From assembly GCF_937927635.1 (NCBI RefSeq), contig NZ_CALBRW010000024.1:43600-107599 (forward strand): a stretch of DNA of 64,000 nt, read 5' to 3'. The stretch is from an uncultured Microbacterium sp. GTDB taxonomy: Bacteria; Actinomycetota; Actinomycetes; Actinomycetales; Microbacteriaceae. The notes under the pieces are model-generated. The model worked only from the letters and a program-made list of their open reading frames with translations, did no database searches and was not told the origin of the DNA. The first letter of the stretch is position 1, and every line of letters begins with the position of its first letter. Position numbers and translations under genes: made by a program. Positions 60,101 through 64,000 of this stretch are shown piece by piece.

Positions 60101-62367
60101 AAGACCTCATCGAGACGGAAGACCCGATCGAAGCGCCGCTTACAGCGCCGCAACTCCGTCGACATCGACAGCCGTCCCGAGGACGATCACGCCCCGGCGT
60201 GTTCCTCAACGCCGCGATTCCTCACACGCCGTACGACGATGGAATCCGGAGCGACTATCGCCCGATCGTTCAGATCTTCATCGATACGCTGATGACCTTC
60301 CCCGGCGAGACTTGGCAACGGCGCTGGGACGCCAGCGGGGTCGAGAACTTGCCGAGCTTGACCTGGTACGACGCCTTCCCCGGCCTCAACGACGTCGCTC
60401 GCGAGCTCCGCACGAGTCCAGGCGTAGCGGTGTCGATCTTCATTCGCCTCGACGCACTTCGACCGAGTGCAGAGTTCCTGAACCGGGTAGGTCGCATCCG
60501 CCTCAACGGCTTCTCGCCATGGTCGCTCGAAGGTTTCCCCACGGATGCTGCACGAGACACGTTGCGAGCGGTCCTCATCCTCCAGGCGGCGACGGGCAAA
60601 CATCTGAGAGAGATCACGGCGGACGACGTCGTGGCTTTCGCCGCGGTTGCCCGCAAACCCATCCGCCGCGGGCTCGCAGACGCACTCGAGATCCTGAAAC
60701 AGCTCGGCATTGTTCCGCTGGCCCTGCCGCCTCTTCGGCAGCTCGCGAAGCCGCCGAGGCCGGACGCCGCGGCGATGGTCGCGAGGAACAAGATCGAGCC
60801 GCCCGCCGTCGCAGAGATGTTCGCACGTTACCTCAAGTCTCGAGCACCAAGCGTGGACTACCCCACTCTGCAGGCGATGTCGACCGAGCTGCTCCGGAAC
60901 TTCTGGATGGAGATCCGCTCGCGCAATCCCGAGCAAGCCGACCTGCGCATCGCGCCAGACATCGCAGAGTGGTGGAAAACCGAATCGGTCGGACGCCTGA
61001 AAAACCGCTACCGCACCCTGTTCGCAGTGCGCGCGATGTACCTCGACATCGCGGTGTGGGCTACCCATGACGCCTACTGGGCGACCTGGTCGACCGCGAG
61101 CATCGTGACTCAGATCGACACCGCAGGCCACCAGAAGCATAGACGGCGAGTGATCGCAGCTCACCACCAGCGCGTCCGCAAGATCGCCCCTAGCGTCCCG
61201 AAGCTCCTGGCTGCCATCGACGCAGACCTCGAGCATCAGGAGTCACTTCTGCTCGCGGCGACCGCGGCCCCTCTCGGAGAGCGATTCGAATGGGCTGGAC
61301 GAGCGTACCTTCGTGAAACGGGTGCGGGTCCCGGGGTGTCCATGACGGCAGTTCCGATTCTGGATCTCGCGACCGACACCCGCATCCTCCAGGCACGGAT
61401 CGCGGAGCGAGCATTCTGGTCCTGGGCGATCGTCCATGTCATGCACGAGACCGGCATGCGGCAGGAAGAAGTCTCGGAGCTCACGGCAACCGCCTTGTTC
61501 ACCTACGAAGCATCGACAGGTGAGAAGATGCTCTTGCTACAGGTTGTCCCGTCGAAATCCGATCGAGAACGCGTGCTCCTCGTTTCACCCGAACTCGCAC
61601 ACGTTCTCGCTCGCCTCAGGCAAAGAGCGCGCGGCGATGAACGTCAGGTCCCGCTCGTGATCCGCTACGACTCGCTCGAGCGAGAGTTCTCCCCACCGTT
61701 GCCATTTCTGTTTCAGTGGAAAGACGGCGATATACGGCGGGTGTTCTCCCCTGCGGCATTCAAGAACTTCGTCGCATACGCCGTGCGAGCGGCGGGCCTC
61801 GACAGCCCTGAGACTCGTCTGACTGCGCACGATTTCAGGCGACTGTTTGCGACGGACGCGCTGCGATCCGGGCTCCCCGTGCACATCCTCGCCAAGGTGA
61901 TGGGGCACTTGAACATCTCCACCACCCAGGGCTACGCGGCGGTCTTCGACGAAGACGTTGCCCGGCATTTCCGGCAGTTCGTCGATCGCCGCCGGTCGCT
62001 GAGGCCAGCGGAGGACTACCGCGACCCATCGCCGACTGAGCTCGAGGAGTTCCACGCGCACTTCTCCAAGCGCAAGGTCGAACTCGGATCCTGCTCACGC
62101 GGCTACGGAACCCCCTGTATTCATGAGCACGCGTGCATCCGCTGCCCGATGCTCCGCCCCGACCCGGCGCAACGTCACCGCCTCGAGACCATCCTCGCGA
62201 ATCTGCACGAGCGACGCGCGGAGGCCAAGCGCATGGGGTGGCTCGGCGAACTCGAGGGAATCGAGATCAGCATCCGGGCAGCGGAGGAGAAGCTGGGACA
62301 GATGAGTCAGATAGTCCGGCTGACCCTCGAACGACGTCGTCCGGACGGTGAAAACCCCACGCCTTGA
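60094..62367 (+). CDS. tyrosine recombinase, TnpB of Tn554-like element
   Basis: A 757-residue recombinase with a long N-terminal part (about 430 residues) and a C-terminal catalytic domain: Arg in ETGMRQEEVSEL, HDFRRLFATDA, and GHLNISTTQGYAAV with the nucleophile Tyr. A Cys/His cluster after it (GSCSRGYGTPCIHEH, CIRCPMLRPDP) is typical of the large partner. It overlaps the first recombinase gene. A TnpC-like third gene is not seen downstream. Confidence 0.86.
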   Translation: MVKDLIETEDPIEAPLTAPQLRRHRQPSRGRSRPGVFLNAAIPHTPYDDGIRSDYRPIVQIFIDTLMTFPGETWQRRWDASGVENLPSLTWYDAFPGLNDVARELRTSPGVAVSIFIRLDALRPSAEFLNRVGRIRLNGFSPWSLEGFPTDAARDTLRAVLILQAATGKHLREITADDVVAFAAVARKPIRRGLADALEILKQLGIVPLALPPLRQLAKPPRPDAAAMVARNKIEPPAVAEMFARYLKSRAPSVDYPTLQAMSTELLRNFWMEIRSRNPEQADLRIAPDIAEWWKTESVGRLKNRYRTLFAVRAMYLDIAVWATHDAYWATWSTASIVTQIDTAGHQKHRRRVIAAHHQRVRKIAPSVPKLLAAIDADLEHQESLLLAATAAPLGERFEWAGRAYLRETGAGPGVSMTAVPILDLATDTRILQARIAERAFWSWAIVHVMHETGMRQEEVSELTATALFTYEASTGEKMLLLQVVPSKSDRERVLLVSPELAHVLARLRQRARGDERQVPLVIRYDSLEREFSPPLPFLFQWKDGDIRRVFSPAAFKNFVAYAVRAAGLDSPETRLTAHDFRRLFATDALRSGLPVHILAKVMGHLNISTTQGYAAVFDEDVARHFRQFVDRRRSLRPAEDYRDPSPTELEEFHAHFSKRKVELGSCSRGYGTPCIHEHACIRCPMLRPDPAQRHRLETILANLHERRAEAKRMGWLGELEGIEISIRAAEEKLGQMSQIVRLTLERRRPDGENPTP

Positions 62368-62503
62368 CCCCACGCGGTTCATGGACAGATCTTCAGCCGC
62401 AAACGGTACACCACCCGTTTCGGTGCGTTTGGGTTTCGGCAGGGGGTTACGGCGCGTCGAGCCTCGGCGTGTCGCATTTGCGGTAGGCAACTTCCATCAG
62501 CCC

Positions 62504-62525
62504 ACCGAAATCGATCGTTTTCGGC
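62504..62525 (+). repeat. left copy of 22-bp inverted repeat flanking cmtR-CDF
   Basis: Contains CCGAAATCGATCGTTTTCGG (62505-62524 region) and is the exact reverse complement of 63676-63697. Each copy is itself nearly palindromic. Weaker similarity continues for about 11 bases inward (GCGGTC..TAGCT). The flanking stretch 62368-62503 holds no recognised gene. Confidence 0.75.
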
Positions 62526-62579
62526 GCGGTCTAGCTCGCAGAGCCGCCCCAAGGTTACATGATGGTCATCATTCGCTGT

Positions 62580-62601
62580 ATAGTCACTACATGCTGACTA
62601 T
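62580..62601 (+). promoter_or_regulatory. CmtR-type operator and leaderless promoter
   Basis: ATAGTCA (62580-62586), eight bases and TGACTAT (62595-62601) span the cmtR start codon. A near-consensus -10, TATAGT at 62579-62584, ends six bases before the ATG at 62591. A second dyad, ATGATG-GT-CATCAT (62559-62572), covers the -35 region. Confidence 0.7.
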
Positions 62602-62950
62602 TGCCTCGCGTCTTGATGTGATGAACAGGCTCGGCCGCGCCATGGCCGATCCCACCCGTTCTCGCATCCTCATGTCTCTGCTCGACGGTCCGAGCTATCC
62701 GGCGGTGCTGTCGCGATCGCTGGAATTGTCACGGTCGAACGTGTCGAACCATCTCACTTGTCTTCGGGACTGTGGAATCGTCGTCGCAGAACCGGAAGGC
62801 CGCCAGACCCGTTACAAGATTTCCGACCCGCACCTGGCCGTCGCGCTCGTCGCGCTCGTCGACGCGACTCTGGCCGTCGACGAGCAGGCACCGTGCCTGG
62901 ATGCCTCCTGCACGGTGCCCGGGTGCTGCGAGACGGGAGCCGCCGTATGA
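62591..62950 (+). CDS. cmtR: CmtR-like Cd/Pb-sensing repressor
   Basis: A 119-residue ArsR-family protein close in pattern to Mycobacterium tuberculosis CmtR: MADPTRSRILMSLLDG, SRSNVSNHLTCLRDCG, EGRQTRYKISDPHLA. The metal ligands Cys57, Cys61 and Cys102 fall at the same positions as in CmtR. Three further cysteines follow near the C-terminus (CTVPGCC). It should release DNA on binding Cd(II) or Pb(II). It overlaps the CDF gene by ATGA and appears to be leaderless. Confidence 0.92.
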   Translation: MLTIASRLDVMNRLGRAMADPTRSRILMSLLDGPSYPAVLSRSLELSRSNVSNHLTCLRDCGIVVAEPEGRQTRYKISDPHLAVALVALVDATLAVDEQAPCLDASCTVPGCCETGAAV

Positions 62951-63603
62951 GCGCTCAACTGACTGACGCCCGGCGATCGAAGCTTCATCGCCGTGTCCGC
63001 TTCATCGTCGGGTTCACGATCTCTTACAACGTCATCGAAGCGATTGTGGCTATCTGGGCTGGCTCACTCGCGTCATCGGCCGCGCTGATCGGGTTTGGTC
63101 TGGATTCGGTCGTCGAAGTCCTATCCGCGGCGGCGATTGCCTGGCAGTTCACCCGAAAGGATCCCGAGCGCTGGGAGAAGGTCACTGTTCGCGCGATCGG
63201 CATTGCGTTTTTCGCTCTCGCGGCCTATGTCACAGTCGACGCGGTAATGGCTTTGATCAGCCAGGAAGGACCCGATCACAGCCCGCTCGGACTCGGGATC
63301 ACTGCACTGAGCCTGATCATCATGCCGCTCCTCGCGTGGTTCGAAGTCCGCACCGGCAAGGAGCTCGACTCGAAAAGCGTGATGGCTGACGCCAAGCAGC
63401 TCATCCTGTGTATCTATCTCTCCGGCGCTGTGTTTATCGGCCTCGTCTTGAACTCACTGTTCGGCTGGTGGTGGGCTGATTCCGTCGCCGCGCTCGTCGT
63501 CGCATTCCTCGCAATCCGTGAGGGGATCGAAGCATGGCGCGGAGACGTTGAGTCCCCGTTCGAGGTGCTCGAAGACCTTGATGGTGACAATGATGACGAC
63601 TGA
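62947..63603 (+). CDS. cation efflux transporter of CDF-like type
   Basis: A 218-residue membrane protein with five to six helices. The metal site is GFGLDSVVEVLSAAAI in helix 2 and MADAKQLILC in helix 5; an acidic tail ends the chain. The short CDF-like transporters paired with CmtR are predicted Cd/Pb exporters. Translation is coupled to cmtR. The two genes form a module bounded by 22-bp inverted repeats. Confidence 0.85.
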   Translation: MSAQLTDARRSKLHRRVRFIVGFTISYNVIEAIVAIWAGSLASSAALIGFGLDSVVEVLSAAAIAWQFTRKDPERWEKVTVRAIGIAFFALAAYVTVDAVMALISQEGPDHSPLGLGITALSLIIMPLLAWFEVRTGKELDSKSVMADAKQLILCIYLSGAVFIGLVLNSLFGWWWADSVAALVVAFLAIREGIEAWRGDVESPFEVLEDLDGDNDDD

Positions 63604-63860
63604 TCCCGGCAAGCGGTGAGGGTGTCCAACCGGTACACGTTTCCGGCGGCAAGCTAGGTCGACCGCGCCGCGGCTGCCGAAAACGATCGATTTCGGTGCC
63701 TCGTCGTGTATTAGAGGATTCCAACAGTTGGGTCTGCTGCACGGATAGGTGACAGGTTGTAGTCACGCAGCCAGTGCGGCTGGCGTGTTCTGTTCCGAGC
63801 TGTCAGAGGGTGTTGCAGATAGCGCACCTATGCGTGCATCTTCATCGTGCGAGGTATACG
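63604..63860. other. non-coding stretch with right inverted repeat
   Basis: No convincing gene. It holds the right 22-bp repeat at 63676-63697, and short reading frames here show no domain or ribosome site. The right end abuts an insertion sequence. Confidence 0.5.
63676..63697 (-). repeat. right copy of 22-bp inverted repeat flanking cmtR-CDF
   Basis: Contains CCGAAAACGATCGATTTCGG and is the exact reverse complement of 62504-62525. The pair encloses 1194 bp carrying only cmtR and the transporter gene. Confidence 0.75.
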
Positions 63861-64000
63861 GGCTCTTCGCAGTTGAGGGTGTAGTCGAGGGCCAGCGGGT
63901 GGTTCGCGGATAGACGTCGAGGTCTTCCAGGATGGAAGTTCTCACACTGCCCGTCCGCCGGAAGACCTCGACTTGCACCACCCTACGTTCGCGACCCCTG
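63861..64000 (+). mobile_element. left end of an ISL3-like insertion sequence (partial)
   Basis: GGCTCTTCGCAGTTGAGGGT at 63861 resembles the GGCTCTTCG-type terminal repeat of ISL3 elements. A 13-bp inverted repeat, GTCGAGGTCTTCC (63916-63928) with GGAAGACCTCGAC (63960-63972), precedes a possible TTG start at 63973 reading LHHPTFATP, the N-terminal pattern of actinobacterial ISL3 transposases. The rest lies outside the window. Confidence 0.5.

Noticed and set aside
62368..62503. A TnpC-like third transposition gene after the recombinases
   Set aside because: No open reading frame of suitable size with a start is present before the inverted repeat.
63434..63981. Minus-strand ORFs of 110 and 72 codons at the right end
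   Set aside because: Basic, low-complexity translations without domains; they cross the inverted repeat and the insertion sequence end.

Overview
The window is high-GC actinobacterial DNA. Gene content, short ATGA/GTGA overlaps and the style of the partition, Tad and copper genes point to Microbacteriaceae (Microbacterium or Leucobacter-like); this is inference from family resemblance, not a search. It looks like part of a large, probably conjugative plasmid or integrative element that carries a copper-resistance island and a divalent-metal module. No replication initiator, relaxase or coupling protein lies inside the window.

1-5.2 kb: a minus-strand conjugation module resembling the TcpC-TcpD-TcpE-TcpF set of Gram-positive plasmids (VirB8-like, small membrane protein, PrgI/TcpE-like, VirB4-like ATPase cut by the left edge), with a divergent sigma-like HTH gene. 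5.2-7.6 kb: a partition region with ParA, a small ParB-like protein and two arrays of degenerate tandem repeats that no gene explains: about 30 octamers (6681-6923) and ten 11-mers (7019-7128). The second array leads into a gene for a protein with two ribbon-helix-helix-like segments. 7.7-19.9 kb: a complete Tad/Flp pilus cluster (SAF protein, TadZ, TadA, TadB, TadC, Flp pilin, three TadE/F/G pseudopilins, lipoprotein, secreted protein, LysM-BTAD membrane protein, prepilin peptidase).

19.9-51 kb: the copper island. After a 35-codon ORF and a TetR/NTF2-like gene pair come copZ, a secreted copper-associated protein, copA, two YHS proteins, two CsoR-family regulators, two related flavoproteins, an MFS transporter, a multicopper oxidase and a CPH-type copper ATPase. 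Three near-identical 15-bp CsoR operators (TACCC-N5-GGGTA) control three of its transcription units. A tRNA-Cys gene and a frameshifted type II GAPDH follow. A minus-strand lipoprotein block encodes Lgt, Lnt, a DUF305 lipoprotein and a BNR lipoprotein. Three DUF6153-type proteins sharing a C-terminal ISRT signature, a System II cytochrome c maturation set (TlpA, ResB, ResC, CcdA) and a DUF4396-multicopper oxidase fusion complete the island. Together these could bind, oxidise and export Cu(I) and protect or replace copper-sensitive envelope and glycolytic functions.

51-64 kb: a YeiH exporter with a divergent LysR gene; a CDF exporter with a TetR gene and three 15-bp operators; an ArsR-MFS pair; a DUF1016 nuclease; an SRAP gene cut short next to two Tn554-like tyrosine recombinases; a CmtR-CDF metal module flanked by perfect 22-bp inverted repeats; and the start of an ISL3-like insertion sequence at the right edge. 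Both ArsR-family genes have an inverted repeat spanning their own start codon, which suggests leaderless autoregulated transcripts.
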